DNA of 36,189 bases, from the NCBI GenBank assembly GCA_024711405.1, contig JANJSZ010000137.1:1-36189 (forward strand), given 5' to 3'. The stretch comes from Acidovorax sp. Its GTDB lineage: Bacteria; Pseudomonadota; Gammaproteobacteria; Burkholderiales; Burkholderiaceae_C. Shown here piece by piece: positions 1 through 10,956 of this stretch. Below the pieces are notes generated by a model that had not been told where the DNA came from, did no database searches, and saw only the letters and a list, made by a program, of their open reading frames with translations. Position numbers and translations under genes: made by a program. How positions within the stretch are numbered: the first letter of the stretch is position 1; every line of letters starts with the position of its first letter.

Positions 1-1010
1 AGATCCAGCGCGTCTATACCGGCATCACGGGCAGCCATATCCGGGGGCTCAACTCCAGCGGCATGGTGGCCGTGAAGGACAAGGAAGTCACCGCCGCCGA
101 CGTGGCGCGCGTGGTCGAGACGGCCAAGGCCATCAACATCAGCAGCGACCAGCGCCTGCTGCTGGTGGAGCCGCAGGAATTCGTGATCGACGGGCAGGAC
201 GTGAAAGAGCCCATCGGCATGAGCGGCATCCGCCTGGAGGCCAAGATCCATATCGTGACCGGTGCGCAGAGCGCGGCCGAGAACATCATCAAGTGCGTGC
301 GCCGCTGCGGCCTGGAAGTCGAGCAGCTCATGCTCAACCCGCTGGCCAGCAGCCAGGCCGTGCTGACCGACGACGAGCGCGAACTCGGCGTGGTGCTGGT
401 GGACATCGGCGCCGGCACCACCGATGTGGCGATCTTCACCGGCGGCGCCATTCGCCATACCGCCGTGATTCCGATCGCCGGTGACCTGATCACCAGCGAC
501 ATCGCCATGGCGCTGCGCACGCCCACGAAGGACGCCGAGGACATCAAGGTCGAAAGCGGCTACGCCAAGCAGTTGCTGGCCGATCCCGAGGCGCAGGTCG
601 AAGTGCCTGGCCTGGGCGACCGCAGTCCGCGCATGTTGTCCAAGCAGGCGCTGGCGGGGGTGATCGAGCCGCGTGTCGAGGAGATTTTCTCGCTGGTGCA
701 GCAGGTGGTGCGCGAGTCGGGTTACGAAGAAGTGCTGTCCTCGGGCATCGTGCTCACCGGCGGCAGTTCGGTGATGCCCGGAATGATCGAACTGGGTGAA
801 GACATTTTCCTGAAGCCCGTGCGCCGCGGCATCCCCAAGTATTCCAGTGCCCTGTCGGACATGGTGGCCCAGCCCCGTGCCGCCACGGTCATGGGCTTGC
901 TCGAAGAGGCCCGGCTGGCGCGGCTGCGCGGCTTCAAGGTGGCGCAAAAGAGCGGGTCGATGAAGACCGCGTTCGGGCGCTTCAAGGATTTCATCGTGGG
1001 GAATTTCTGA
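1..1010 (+). CDS. ftsA: Cell division protein FtsA (5' truncated by window edge)
   Basis: FtsA is the actin-like protein that tethers FtsZ filaments to the inner membrane and recruits later divisome proteins. The frame is open from base 3, upstream of the ATG at 63 used by the ORF track; the preceding codons read IQRVYTGITGSHIRGLNSSG, a typical FtsA stretch, so the gene really starts before the window. About 335 residues are visible against roughly 410 for the family. The ATP-site motif DIGAGTTDVAIFTGG and a GGSS motif near the C-terminal side are present, and the protein ends in the amphipathic membrane-targeting helix (KTAFGRFKDFIVGNF). ftsZ follows after 319 bases, in the usual dcw-cluster order. 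Identification is very secure. Confidence 0.97.
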   Translation, partial: IQRVYTGITGSHIRGLNSSGMVAVKDKEVTAADVARVVETAKAINISSDQRLLLVEPQEFVIDGQDVKEPIGMSGIRLEAKIHIVTGAQSAAENIIKCVRRCGLEVEQLMLNPLASSQAVLTDDERELGVVLVDIGAGTTDVAIFTGGAIRHTAVIPIAGDLITSDIAMALRTPTKDAEDIKVESGYAKQLLADPEAQVEVPGLGDRSPRMLSKQALAGVIEPRVEEIFSLVQQVVRESGYEEVLSSGIVLTGGSSVMPGMIELGEDIFLKPVRRGIPKYSSALSDMVAQPRAATVMGLLEEARLARLRGFKVAQKSGSMKTAFGRFKDFIVGNF

Positions 1011-1021
1011 AATGCAGCGAC

Positions 1022-1149
1022 AACCCCCTGAGCGACTTCGTCGCTTCCCCCTTCTCTCGCGCTGTGCGCGGGAAGGGGGACGCCGCCAGCGCGGCGGGGC
1101 GGCCCTTGCGCGGCGGCCCTTGTCTGGGCTGCGCCAGTTTCATGGGCTG
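1022..1149 (+). repeat. GC-rich dispersed intergenic repeat, copy A1
   Basis: It starts about 12 bases after the ftsA stop. Modules shared with A2, A3 and A4 are a palindromic head (CCCCCTGAGCGACTTCGTCG), a GGGAAGGGGGACG block, a GCGGGGCGGCCCTTGC block, and a tail ending GCGCCAGTTT. No coding potential is convincing. The rest of the ftsA-ftsZ gap (1150-1329) is ordinary unique sequence with a small inverted repeat CAATTGGCAATTG at 1288-1300; I see no clear sigma-70 promoter there. Confidence 0.75.
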
Positions 1150-1329
1150 TGGGCGGCGTGCGGCACGGGGGATCAATAACATGAAATATCCACTGTGGCT
1201 GGCGCGTGGGAGCCCTCACCGAATACCGCGCGAGCGATGGCGATGTACAGGACCGCCACGCACTACAAGAAAAATGACCCCATCTCTCAATTGGCAATTG
1301 CATACGAATCTAGAACCAGGAGCTCCAAC

Positions 1330-2571
1330 ATGACCATCGAAATGATCGAAGCCGAAGAATTCAACCAGGGCACCCAGATCAAGGTGATCGGCGTGGGCGG
1401 TGGCGGCAGCAACGCCGTTGAACACATGATTGCCCGCAGCGTGCAGGGCGTGGAGTTCGTCAGCGCCAACACCGACGCGCAGGCGCTCACCCGCAGCTCG
1501 GCCCATCGCACCATCCAGCTGGGCCAGAGCGGCCTGGGCGCGGGCAGCAAGCCCGACAAGGGACGGGACGCTGCCGAGGCGGCGGTGGACGACATCCGTG
1601 CCGCCATCCAGGGCGCCCACATGCTGTTCATCACCGCCGGCATGGGCGGCGGCACGGGCACCGGCGCAGCGCCCGTGATCGCGCGCGTGGCCAAGGAAAT
1701 GGGCATTCTCACCGTGGGCGTGGTCACCAAGCCCTTCGACTGGGAAGGTGGCCGCCGCATGACCAATGCCGACAACGGCCTGGCCGAACTCGAAGCCAAT
1801 GTCGATTCGCTGATCGTGGTGCTCAACGAGAAGCTGCTCGAAGTGCTGGGCGATGACATCACCCAGGACGAAGCGTTTGCGCATGCCAACGACGTGCTGA
1901 AAAACGCCGTGGGCGGCATCGCCGAAATCATCAACGAATACGGCCATGTGAACGTCGACTTCGAAGACGTGCGCACCGTGATGGGCGAGCCCGGCAAGGC
2001 CATGATGGGCACGGCCACCGCCAGCGGCCCCGACCGCGCCCGCATCGCCGCCGAGCAGGCCGTGGCCTGCCCGCTGCTCGAAGGCATCGACCTGTCGGGC
2101 GCCAAGGGCGTGCTGGTGCTGGTGACGGCCGCCAAGGGCAGCCTGAAGCTGTCCGAGTCGCGCCTGGCCATGAGCACCATCAATGCCTACGCCTCGCCTG
2201 ATGCGCATGTCATCTACGGCGCCGCCTACGACGACAGCCTGGGCGACGAGATCCGCGTCACCGTGGTGGCCACGGGCCTGTCGCGCCCCAACGCACGCCG
2301 CCAGCCCATTTCGGTGGTGCAGGGCGGTCTGCGCACCGGCACAGACAACATGGCCTACCAGATGCCCATGACTGTTGGCGGTGGCATGGGCGGTGCCGTC
2401 GGGGTGGCCGGTGGCATGGTCGGTGGTTCCCAGGCCGATTACGGCGGCATGTCGGTGCCCAGCGTCTGGCGCACCAACCGCACGCAGGCGGCCGCCCGCG
2501 TGGATGCGCTCTCGTCGGGTGGCATGGACGATCTGGAGATTCCGGCTTTCCTGCGCAAGCAGGCGGATTGA
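1330..2571 (+). CDS. ftsZ: Cell division GTPase FtsZ
   Basis: FtsZ is the tubulin-like GTPase that polymerises into the cytokinetic Z-ring. I chose the ATG at 1330 because it follows an AGGAG ribosome site and gives the usual MTIEMIE...IKVIGVGGGGSNAV start; the ORF-track start at 1195 would add 45 unrelated residues. The product is 413 residues. The GTP-binding signature GGGTGTG is at about residues 106-112, the T7 catalytic loop NVDFEDV lies in the middle, a glycine-rich flexible linker occupies about residues 340-385, and the FtsA/ZipA-binding tail DDLEIPAFLRKQAD closes the protein. It sits between ftsA and lpxC as is normal for this cluster. Confidence 0.99.
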   Translation: MTIEMIEAEEFNQGTQIKVIGVGGGGSNAVEHMIARSVQGVEFVSANTDAQALTRSSAHRTIQLGQSGLGAGSKPDKGRDAAEAAVDDIRAAIQGAHMLFITAGMGGGTGTGAAPVIARVAKEMGILTVGVVTKPFDWEGGRRMTNADNGLAELEANVDSLIVVLNEKLLEVLGDDITQDEAFAHANDVLKNAVGGIAEIINEYGHVNVDFEDVRTVMGEPGKAMMGTATASGPDRARIAAEQAVACPLLEGIDLSGAKGVLVLVTAAKGSLKLSESRLAMSTINAYASPDAHVIYGAAYDDSLGDEIRVTVVATGLSRPNARRQPISVVQGGLRTGTDNMAYQMPMTVGGGMGGAVGVAGGMVGGSQADYGGMSVPSVWRTNRTQAAARVDALSSGGMDDLEIPAFLRKQAD

Positions 2572-2577
2572 TCCGGT

Positions 2578-2790
2578 CCATCCCCTTGAGCGGCTGCGCC
2601 GCTCGGGGCAGCCCCCAGAGGTGGCTGCTCTTCGGGACCGTCCAAACCTGCGCGGGCAGGCTTGGAGCCGCGGCCCTCAGCCCCTTCTCTCTGAGCGCTA
2701 CGCGCTCCGGGAAGGGGGACGATGCCCTCGCTGCGGGGCGGCCCTTGCTCGGCATCCCTGGCCCGGGTCGCGCCAGTCTCGATCGCTCCG
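2578..2790 (+). repeat. GC-rich dispersed intergenic repeat, copy A2
   Basis: This is a longer variant of the element after ftsA, beginning within 10 bases of the ftsZ stop. It contains an extra inner module (about CGTCCAAACCTGCGCGGGCAGGCTTGGAG) that is also present in A3. The shared GGGAAGGGGGACGATGCC, GCGGGGCGGCCCTTGCTC and CGCCAGT blocks appear in the same order. It fills nearly all of the 284-base ftsZ-lpxC gap. Confidence 0.75.
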
Positions 2791-2843
2791 TTTTCTATCA
2801 ATGCCATAGTTGAGACGGTGCCGTGATCAACGGGTCGGCCCAC

Positions 2844-2849
2844 TAAAAT
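2844..2849 (+). promoter_or_regulatory. Candidate -10 box of lpxC, implying a leaderless transcript
   Basis: TAAAAT ends 6 bases before the lpxC ATG and no Shine-Dalgarno sequence lies between them. A start site at the usual distance from a -10 box would fall on or next to the ATG. No good -35 match is present at 16-18 bases, so the call is tentative. Confidence 0.4.
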
Positions 2850-2855
2850 CTACCC

Positions 2856-3779
2856 ATGCTTCAGCAACGCACCCTCAAGACGATCACCCGCGCTGTTGGC
2901 GTGGGGCTGCACAGCGGCCAGCGGGTCGAGTTGACCCTGCGGCCGGCACAGCCCGACACGGGCATCGTGTTTCGCCGCGTGGATCTGCCCCAGCCCGTGG
3001 ACATCCCCATCTGCGCGACGGCGGTGACGGATACCCGCCTGGCATCGACCATTGGCACGGGCAATGCCAAGGTGCACACCGTGGAGCACCTGATGTCGGC
3101 CTGTGCAGGCCTCGGCATCGACAACCTGTATGTGGACATCACGGCAGAAGAGGTCCCCATCCTCGATGGTTCCTCGGCATCGTTTGTCTTTCTGCTGCAA
3201 AGCGCAGGCATCGAGTTGCAGAATGCGCCGCGCCGCTTCATTCGCGTGACCCGGCCGGTCGAGGTGCGCCAGGGCGAGGGGGCCGCAGCCAAGTGGGCAA
3301 GGCTCACGCCCTACCATGGCTACAAGCTCAGTTTCGAGATCGATTTCGACCACCCGGCGGTCGATTCCACGGGCCAGCGGGTCGAGTTCGACCTGGGGGC
3401 CGGCAACTACAGCCGCGACATTGCGCGCGCGCGCACCTTTGGCTTCACGCGCGACGTGGAAATGATGCGCTCCAGCGGCCTGGCGCTGGGCGGAGGGCTG
3501 GACAACGCCATCGTGATGGACGACTACAAGGTGCTCAACAGCGAGGGCTTGCGCTACGACGACGAGTTCGTCAAACACAAGATTCTCGACGCCATGGGCG
3601 ACCTGTACCTGGTCGGCAAGCCCCTGCTGGCGGCCTACAGTGCCTTCCGTTCGGGCCACGCCATGAACAACCTGCTGCTGCGCGAGCTGCTGGCGCAGCG
3701 CGACGCCTGGGAAGAAGTGACGTTCGAGGACGAGCGCCAGGCGCCCCGCGGATTCCTGCAACCCGCGCGGGCCTGGTGA
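2856..3779 (+). CDS. lpxC: UDP-3-O-acyl-N-acetylglucosamine deacetylase LpxC
   Basis: LpxC is the cytoplasmic zinc amidase that catalyses the committed step of lipid A synthesis, deacetylating UDP-3-O-acyl-GlcNAc. The 307-residue product has the normal family length. It begins [20 protein letters not shown] and shows the expected catalytic landmarks: HTVEHLMSA with E77 and zinc ligand H78, [13 protein letters not shown] with ligands H241 and D245, and SGHAMNN with H268. The start at 2856 is supported by N-terminal conservation although there is no obvious ribosome site. Its position directly after ftsZ is classical for the dcw cluster. Confidence 0.98.
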   Translation: MLQQRTLKTITRAVGVGLHSGQRVELTLRPAQPDTGIVFRRVDLPQPVDIPICATAVTDTRLASTIGTGNAKVHTVEHLMSACAGLGIDNLYVDITAEEVPILDGSSASFVFLLQSAGIELQNAPRRFIRVTRPVEVRQGEGAAAKWARLTPYHGYKLSFEIDFDHPAVDSTGQRVEFDLGAGNYSRDIARARTFGFTRDVEMMRSSGLALGGGLDNAIVMDDYKVLNSEGLRYDDEFVKHKILDAMGDLYLVGKPLLAAYSAFRSGHAMNNLLLRELLAQRDAWEEVTFEDERQAPRGFLQPARAW

Positions 3780-3784
3780 ACATG

Positions 3785-3976
3785 AACGTCCCCCTGAGCG
3801 ACCTCGCGCCTCGGTGCCGCCGCCAGAGGCGGCAGCTCTTCAGGCACGTCCAAGCTTGCGCAGGCAGGCTTGGAGTCGCGGCCCTCAGCCTCCAGGGGGA
3901 CGACGCCCTCGCTGCGGGGCGGCCCTTGCCTGGCGTCCCTGGCCAGCGCTGCGCAAGTTTTCGCCGCGCAGGGGGG
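3785..3976 (+). repeat. GC-rich dispersed intergenic repeat, copy A3
   Basis: It begins within 10 bases of the lpxC stop and shares with A2 the GCAGGCTTGGAG inner module, the GGGGGACGACGCCCTCGCTG block and the GCGGGGCGGCCCTTGCCTGG block. It ends at a run of nine G residues just before the small membrane protein gene. The longer ORF-track frame (3870-4163) translates through this repeat. Confidence 0.72.
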
Positions 3977-3986
3977 GGGCGCTGAA

Positions 3987-4163
3987 ATGCTGCTGTTTCG
4001 CTGGCTGTCCATGGCACTGCTGCTGGCTGCAGCAGTTTCCTTTGCGTTCTATGCCGGCACGGGCCAGGCGCGCTACAAGCGCTTTGGCCTGGTGGTGCTG
4101 AAGTGGACCCTCATCGCGGCGGTCTTTTTCTTTGCCGTGCTGTTCATCGGGCGCCTGGCCTGA
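3987..4163 (+). CDS. Small two-helix membrane protein, function unknown
   Basis: I do not recognise a named family. The ORF track starts at 3870, but that portion is repeat DNA; the ATG at 3987 gives a 58-residue protein beginning MLLFRWLSMALLLAAAVSF. Two hydrophobic segments (about residues 4-22 and 35-54) flank a short charged loop, GTGQARYKRFG, which predicts an inner-membrane hairpin. Codon usage resembles the neighbours. It lies on the same strand as lpxC, 207 bases downstream, and could be cotranscribed, but the repeat between them makes that uncertain. A run of G residues just upstream may serve as a ribosome site. Confidence 0.7.
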   Translation: MLLFRWLSMALLLAAAVSFAFYAGTGQARYKRFGLVVLKWTLIAAVFFFAVLFIGRLA

Positions 4164-6296
<2,133 letters not shown>

Positions 6297-6300
6297 CGGT

Positions 6301-6355
6301 TGCTATTAAAAAAGAGCTTCTGGCGCTTTCTGTATAGGTGCTGGACGCTCTTTGT
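6301..6355 (+). repeat. Palindromic AT-headed repeat, copy C1, after thiC
   Basis: TGCTATTAAAAAAGAGC followed by TCTGGCGCTTTCTGTATAGG and a partial return arm resembles the copies at 17388 and 18064. It lies in the 177-base gap between the convergent thiC and gspE genes and may act as a bidirectional transcript end. The remainder of that gap (6356-6473) shows nothing I can name. Confidence 0.55.
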
Positions 6356-6473
6356 GGCGAATGGCGCTTATACGGTAAACGCTTGCAGCCATTGAATAGG
6401 TCGCATTGCGCGCCCGAATTTCCCGTGGCGGTACAGGGTGCAACGGCGCCAGCCACCGTCGCACCCCTGGGGA

Positions 6474-7862
6474 TCAGTCCCTCGTTACCCGCACCACTTC
6501 TTCGCGGCTGGTGATGCCGGCGGCGATCAGGCGCTCCCCGTCGTCGCGCATCAACGCCATGCCGTTGGACAGTGCCGCGGCGCGGATGTCGGCCTCGGAG
6601 GCCTGGTTGTGGATCTGGGCGCGGATGGTGTCGTTGGTCACCAGCATCTCGAACACCCCCGTGCGGCCCGCGTAGCCGGTCTGGCCGCAGGCGTCGCAGC
6701 CCTGGCCGGTGCAGTGGGTGCAGATCTTGCGCACCAGGCGCTGGGCCAGCACGCCCAGCAGGGACGAGGACAGCAGGAACGGCTCCACGCCCATGTCGGT
6801 CAGGCGCGTGACGGCGCTGGCGGCATCGTTGGTGTGCAGCGTGGCCAGCACCAGGTGGCCGGTGAGCGAAGCCTGGATGGCGATCTGCGCGGTTTCGAAA
6901 TCGCGGATCTCGCCGATCATGATGATGTCCGGGTCCTGGCGCAGGATGGCGCGCAGCGCCTTGGCAAACGTCAGGTCGATCTTGCTGTTGACCTGCGTCT
7001 GGCCCACGCCGGGCAGCTCGTACTCGATGGGGTCTTCCACCGTCATGATGTTGTTGCGCGTGGCGTCGAGCCGGCTCAGCGCGGCATACAGCGTGGTGGT
7101 CTTGCCCGAGCCCGTGGGGCCGGTCACCAGCACGATGCCGTGGGGCTGGGCGATCAGGCTGGTGAAGCGCTGCAAGGTGTCGCCCTGCATGCCCACGGCT
7201 TCGAGGCTGATCTTGCTTTCGCTCTTGTCCAGCAGGCGCAGCACGGCGCGCTCGCCATGGGCGCTGGGCAGGGTGGACACGCGCACGTCGATGGCCCGGG
7301 TCCCCAGACGCAGGCTGATGCGCCCGTCCTGCGGCAGGCGTTTTTCGGAAATATCGAGGTCGGCCATGATCTTCAGGCGCGAGATCAGCGCCGCGTGCAG
7401 CGCGCGATTGGGCTGCACCACCTCGCGCAGGTTGCCGTCCACGCGAAAGCGCACGCTGGAATGGCGCTCGTAGGGCTCGATGTGGATGTCGCTGGCGCCA
7501 TCGCGCGCAGCCTGCGTGAGCAGGGCGTTGAGCATGCGGATGATGGGTGCGTCGTCTGCCGTTTCCAGCAGGTCTTCCACGGCAGGCAGTTCCTGCATCA
7601 TGCGCGAGAGATCTGCGTCGGACTCGACCTCGCTCACTACCGTGGCGGCGCTTGATTCACCCTGCGCGTAGGCGGCGCTGATGCGCTGGGCCAGGCCATG
7701 GGCGTCGAGCGGCAGCAACTGCTGCACGGGGTGCTTGCGCAGCACCTCCGACAGCGCGCTGGCATTGGGCTGGGGGCCGTGCCACAGCACCAGCTGCTGG
7801 CCGTCGTCCTCCAGTAGCAACTGGGCGGTGCGCGCAAAGGCGTAGGGCAGGGGATGGCGCAT
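6474..7862 (-). CDS. gspE: Type II secretion ATPase GspE
   Basis: GspE is the cytoplasmic hexameric ATPase that powers pseudopilus assembly. The 462-residue product has a short N-terminal domain, a linker near residue 100, then the core: Walker [10 protein letters not shown] at about 248-256, [11 protein letters not shown] near 316-325 (Walker B region) and the His box [14 protein letters not shown]. The zinc finger is [12 protein letters not shown] (C381, C384, C389, C392), with only four residues between the CX2C pairs, which is much shorter than the roughly 29 residues in the Vibrio and Pseudomonas proteins. It is the last gene of the operon in the window, 12 bases after gspD. The gspF gene that often follows is absent. 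Confidence 0.97.
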   Translation of the reverse strand: MRHPLPYAFARTAQLLLEDDGQQLVLWHGPQPNASALSEVLRKHPVQQLLPLDAHGLAQRISAAYAQGESSAATVVSEVESDADLSRMMQELPAVEDLLETADDAPIIRMLNALLTQAARDGASDIHIEPYERHSSVRFRVDGNLREVVQPNRALHAALISRLKIMADLDISEKRLPQDGRISLRLGTRAIDVRVSTLPSAHGERAVLRLLDKSESKISLEAVGMQGDTLQRFTSLIAQPHGIVLVTGPTGSGKTTTLYAALSRLDATRNNIMTVEDPIEYELPGVGQTQVNSKIDLTFAKALRAILRQDPDIIMIGEIRDFETAQIAIQASLTGHLVLATLHTNDAASAVTRLTDMGVEPFLLSSSLLGVLAQRLVRKICTHCTGQGCDACGQTGYAGRTGVFEMLVTNDTIRAQIHNQASEADIRAAALSNGMALMRDDGERLIAAGITSREEVVRVTRD

Positions 7863-7874
7863 GGTGGTGCCGCC

Positions 7875-10109
7875 TCAGGGCGTGCTGACGGGCGCGGGCT
7901 CGGATGGCACCGGCGCGGGCGGCGCGGCCTCGGGGCGCAATGCGGGCAGTACCGGGGCAGCCGAGACCGAGCCCATCACGGCGCTGGGCGCGGGTTGCGC
8001 GACCTGCTGCAGCGCACGGATGGCTTCGTAGCGGTCGAGCATCAGTGCGTCGCTGGCGGCGGCATCGCGCACCACCACCGGGCGCAAAAACACCATCAGG
8101 TTGGTCTTCTTGCGCGAGCGGTTCTCGCTGCGGAACAGGTTGCCCAGCACCGGGATGTCGCCCATCAGGGGCACCTTGTCCTCGGCCTGCTGGTAGCTGT
8201 CTTCCAGCAGGCCGCCGAGCACGATGATGCTGCCGTCCTCGACCAGCACGTTCGACTCGATGGAGCGCTTGCTGGTGGTGGGGCCGTTCACGTCCTTGAG
8301 GGTGTTGCCGTCGATTTTGGAGACCTCCTGGTAGATGGCCATCTTGACGGTGCCGTTCTCGTTGATCTGGGGGCGCACGCGCAGCATCAGGCCCACGTCC
8401 TTGCGCTCCACGGTGGTGAAGGGATTGACCGAGTTGTTGCCGGTGGTGTTGGCGTACGAGCCCGTGACGAAGGGCACGTTGTTGCCGATGACGATGCGGG
8501 CCTCTTCGTTGTCCAGCGTCATCAGGTTGGGGGTGGAGAGCACATTGGCATCGCCGCTGTTTTGCAGGAAGTTGGCCAGCGCGCCCAGGTAGTACTGGCC
8601 GTTGACGCGCGGCGCCAGTGCAATGTTCAGGCCTCCGCCCAGCGATGCCAGTGCCGTGGCGCTGCCGGTGGCAATGCCGGCGGCCAGGCCCAGGATGTTG
8701 CCGCCCGACACCGCCGAGTTGGTGCCGATGGCGCCCACCACGCCGTCGCCCTTGCTGCCCAGCACGCTCTGCCACTGGATGCCGAACTCGGCCAGCTTGC
8801 TGGCCGTGACTTCCACGATCAGGCTTTCCACCAGCACCTGCGCGCGGCGGCCGTCGAGCTTGTCGATCACGGCGCGCAGCTGCCGGTACTGGGGCTCGGG
8901 CGCGGTGATGATGAGTGAGTTGGTCGTGGGGTCGGCCTGGATCTGCCCGCCGGTGGAGGGCTGGTTGCCGCTGGCGCTGCTGCTGGAGCCCCCGCCTGCA
9001 CCCATGCCCAGGCCGCCGCTGCCGGCGCCCAGCCCGGCGCTGTTGCTGGCGCTGCTGGCGCCGGCCGTGCCGGAGGACGCCACCGTGGTGGACAGGCCGC
9101 TCGTTCCCGCAGAGCCCGACGACGCGGCGTTACCCCCCGTGGCCGAGATGGCTGCGCGCAGCGTGGTCGCCAGCTTGGTGGCATCGGCATTCTTGAGATA
9201 GACCACATGGATGTTGCCGCTGGCCGCGCCGCTGCCGGGCACGGGCGGCTGGTCGAGCTTGTCCACCAGCGCGCGCACCTGGGCCACGCGGGCCGGGTTG
9301 GCGGCGCGCAGGATCAGCGAGTTGCTGCGCGGCTCGGGCAGCAGCGTGGTCTTGAACGAGGTGTCGGTCTGGCCCTGGGCCGCGGCCGGAGCGGCTGCGC
9401 CGCCCCCATCGATGAGCCGTGCCACCAGAGGCGCCAGGTCGGCGGCCACGGCATTCTTGAGCGGGATCACCTCGACATCGCTGGCGTTGGACACATCCAT
9501 GGCCGCCACGATGCGCGCTAGGCGCTGCAGGTTGTCGGCGTAATCGGTGATCACCAGCGAGTTGTTGCCGGGGTTCACGTTGATGGTGTTGTTGGGGCTG
9601 ATCAGCGGGCGCAGCACCGGCACCAGGTTGGCCGCGTTCTCATAGTTGAGCTTGAAGATCTGCGTGACGATCTGTCCGCCGCCGGGGCCCGCCGCGCCGC
9701 CCCGCGACACGCTCACGCTGCCGCCCTGCAGCTTGGCATCGGCCTCGGGCACCACCTTGTACAGGCCGGCGGACTCGACCACCGTGAAGCCCTGCAGCCG
9801 CAGTGCCGCCAGAAATTGCTGGAAGGCCGCCGCGGGTGTCACGGCCCGCTCGGTGATCAGCGTGAGCTGGCCTTTCACGCGCGGGTCCACTACCACATTG
9901 CGACCAGTGATGGTGGCCATGGTGCGGGCCACGGCCTCGATCTCGGCGTTGGCAAAGTTCAGCGTGACGGGCTCGCCCGGGCGCACGCTGCTGGTGCCGG
10001 TTCCTATCGCCGTTTGCGCATGAACTGGACCACTGGTGCATACCAATAAAGCGCATGCAGCTATCGTGTTGATAGCAAAATGCAGTCGGGGTGAAAGATT
10101 GGAAGTCAT
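7875..10109 (-). CDS. gspD: Type II secretion outer-membrane secretin GspD
   Basis: GspD forms the multimeric outer-membrane channel. I prefer the ATG at 10109, four bases after the gspN stop, giving a 744-residue precursor; the ORF-track start lies inside gspN. Residues 1 to about 32 are a signal peptide ending near SGPVHAQ. The N0 and N1-N3 domains follow, with the repeated 'NNTINVNPGNNSLVITD'-type signature, then a long Gly/Ser-rich loop in N3 and the secretin core with VPLMGDIPVLGNLFR and TNLMVFLRPVVV. There is no obvious lipobox. Part of the signal peptide coding sequence matches the palindromic repeat C2. It is flanked by gspN and gspE with minimal spacing, so translational coupling is likely. 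Confidence 0.97.
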   Translation of the reverse strand: MTSNLSPRLHFAINTIAACALLVCTSGPVHAQTAIGTGTSSVRPGEPVTLNFANAEIEAVARTMATITGRNVVVDPRVKGQLTLITERAVTPAAAFQQFLAALRLQGFTVVESAGLYKVVPEADAKLQGGSVSVSRGGAAGPGGGQIVTQIFKLNYENAANLVPVLRPLISPNNTINVNPGNNSLVITDYADNLQRLARIVAAMDVSNASDVEVIPLKNAVAADLAPLVARLIDGGGAAAPAAAQGQTDTSFKTTLLPEPRSNSLILRAANPARVAQVRALVDKLDQPPVPGSGAASGNIHVVYLKNADATKLATTLRAAISATGGNAASSGSAGTSGLSTTVASSGTAGASSASNSAGLGAGSGGLGMGAGGGSSSSASGNQPSTGGQIQADPTTNSLIITAPEPQYRQLRAVIDKLDGRRAQVLVESLIVEVTASKLAEFGIQWQSVLGSKGDGVVGAIGTNSAVSGGNILGLAAGIATGSATALASLGGGLNIALAPRVNGQYYLGALANFLQNSGDANVLSTPNLMTLDNEEARIVIGNNVPFVTGSYANTTGNNSVNPFTTVERKDVGLMLRVRPQINENGTVKMAIYQEVSKIDGNTLKDVNGPTTSKRSIESNVLVEDGSIIVLGGLLEDSYQQAEDKVPLMGDIPVLGNLFRSENRSRKKTNLMVFLRPVVVRDAAASDALMLDRYEAIRALQQVAQPAPSAVMGSVSAAPVLPALRPEAAPPAPVPSEPAPVSTP
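10035..10084 (-). repeat. Degenerate palindromic repeat, copy C2, inside the gspD signal peptide
   Basis: On the minus strand TTTTGCTATCAACACGATAG is followed by CTGCATGCGCTTTATTGGTA, resembling the intergenic repeat at 18064-18116 and that at 17388. In frame it encodes the hydrophobic FAINTIAACALLV of the GspD signal peptide. Confidence 0.5.
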
Positions 10110-10113
10110 AGCG

Positions 10114-10941
10114 TCAACCCACGGTGATGATGGAGCGCGCGCCATTGCGCCGTCCGATGATGTTCAGGAGATTGGCCAGGGCCGCCTCGCGCTCGGGCTT
10201 GGCGCTGGCCTCGCCGGTAAAGCGCAGGCGCTGGCCCACCCATTGGCCGCTGCCGTTCAGCCGCAGGTCGCCGTCGAGTGTGTTCAGCGTGAGCGTGGGC
10301 ACTTCGCCGCCCTGCAGCACGAGCCGGTAGCTGCCCATGGGGCGCAGGGTGGACAGGCGCGAGGACATGGCCCGCGCGTCCAGTTGTGCTGTGCCCGCCA
10401 GTACCAGGCGGCCGGCGGTCCACAGGGCTTCGAGACCCTGGGTCTGCAGGGCCAGCTGGCCCTGGGGTTGCAGGGTGTTCCAGGGCGTTCCCAGGCCGGT
10501 CAGCAGGCCGGCGGGGAACTGGCTCTGGCCATCGGCGATGGCCAGCCGCGCGCCGCCCCAGCGCGCGTCCACGCGGGCCTGCAGGGGCGCAGCCATGCAG
10601 CAGGCGGCGTGCACCTGGGCGTGCAGGCCGGTCCAGCGGGGGCGCAAGCGCCACTCCAGGCGCCCGGGCAGGGCGGTGCGGTCCTGGCTGGCGCCGCCGC
10701 CGGTCAGCACCAGCTGGGCCGAACCGGTCCACACGGTGCCACGCGCCTGGGCCAGCAGCACTTGCCCCTGGCTGGCGCGGTCCACTGCCAGGGCCAGCCA
10801 CCGCGCCGGTGCAAAAACCACCAAGGCCGGCAGCACACCCGCAAGCACGCCGGCCGCCGCCCAGCCCCAGGGTGCGCGCGGGGCTGCCGTGGCATTGCGG
10901 CGGGGGCGGGAACGCTGGGAAGAGGGCACGGTGCGCAACAC
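10114..10941 (-). CDS. gspN: Type II secretion protein GspN
   Basis: GspN is an accessory inner-membrane protein of some type II systems; its precise role is not settled. The 275-residue product starts with a GTG at 10941, 15 bases after gspM. An Arg-rich cytoplasmic start is followed by one transmembrane helix at about residues 24-45 (WGWAAAGVLAGVLPALVVF) and a periplasmic domain of short beta-type repeats. The LARGTVWTGSAQLVL segment after the helix is typical of the family. Position between gspM and gspD agrees with operons such as those of Xanthomonas and other beta/gammaproteobacteria. No strong ribosome site is visible. Confidence 0.88.
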   Translation of the reverse strand: MLRTVPSSQRSRPRRNATAAPRAPWGWAAAGVLAGVLPALVVFAPARWLALAVDRASQGQVLLAQARGTVWTGSAQLVLTGGGASQDRTALPGRLEWRLRPRWTGLHAQVHAACCMAAPLQARVDARWGGARLAIADGQSQFPAGLLTGLGTPWNTLQPQGQLALQTQGLEALWTAGRLVLAGTAQLDARAMSSRLSTLRPMGSYRLVLQGGEVPTLTLNTLDGDLRLNGSGQWVGQRLRFTGEASAKPEREAALANLLNIIGRRNGARSIITVG

Positions 10942-10956
10942 GGAAGAGGCAGTTGG

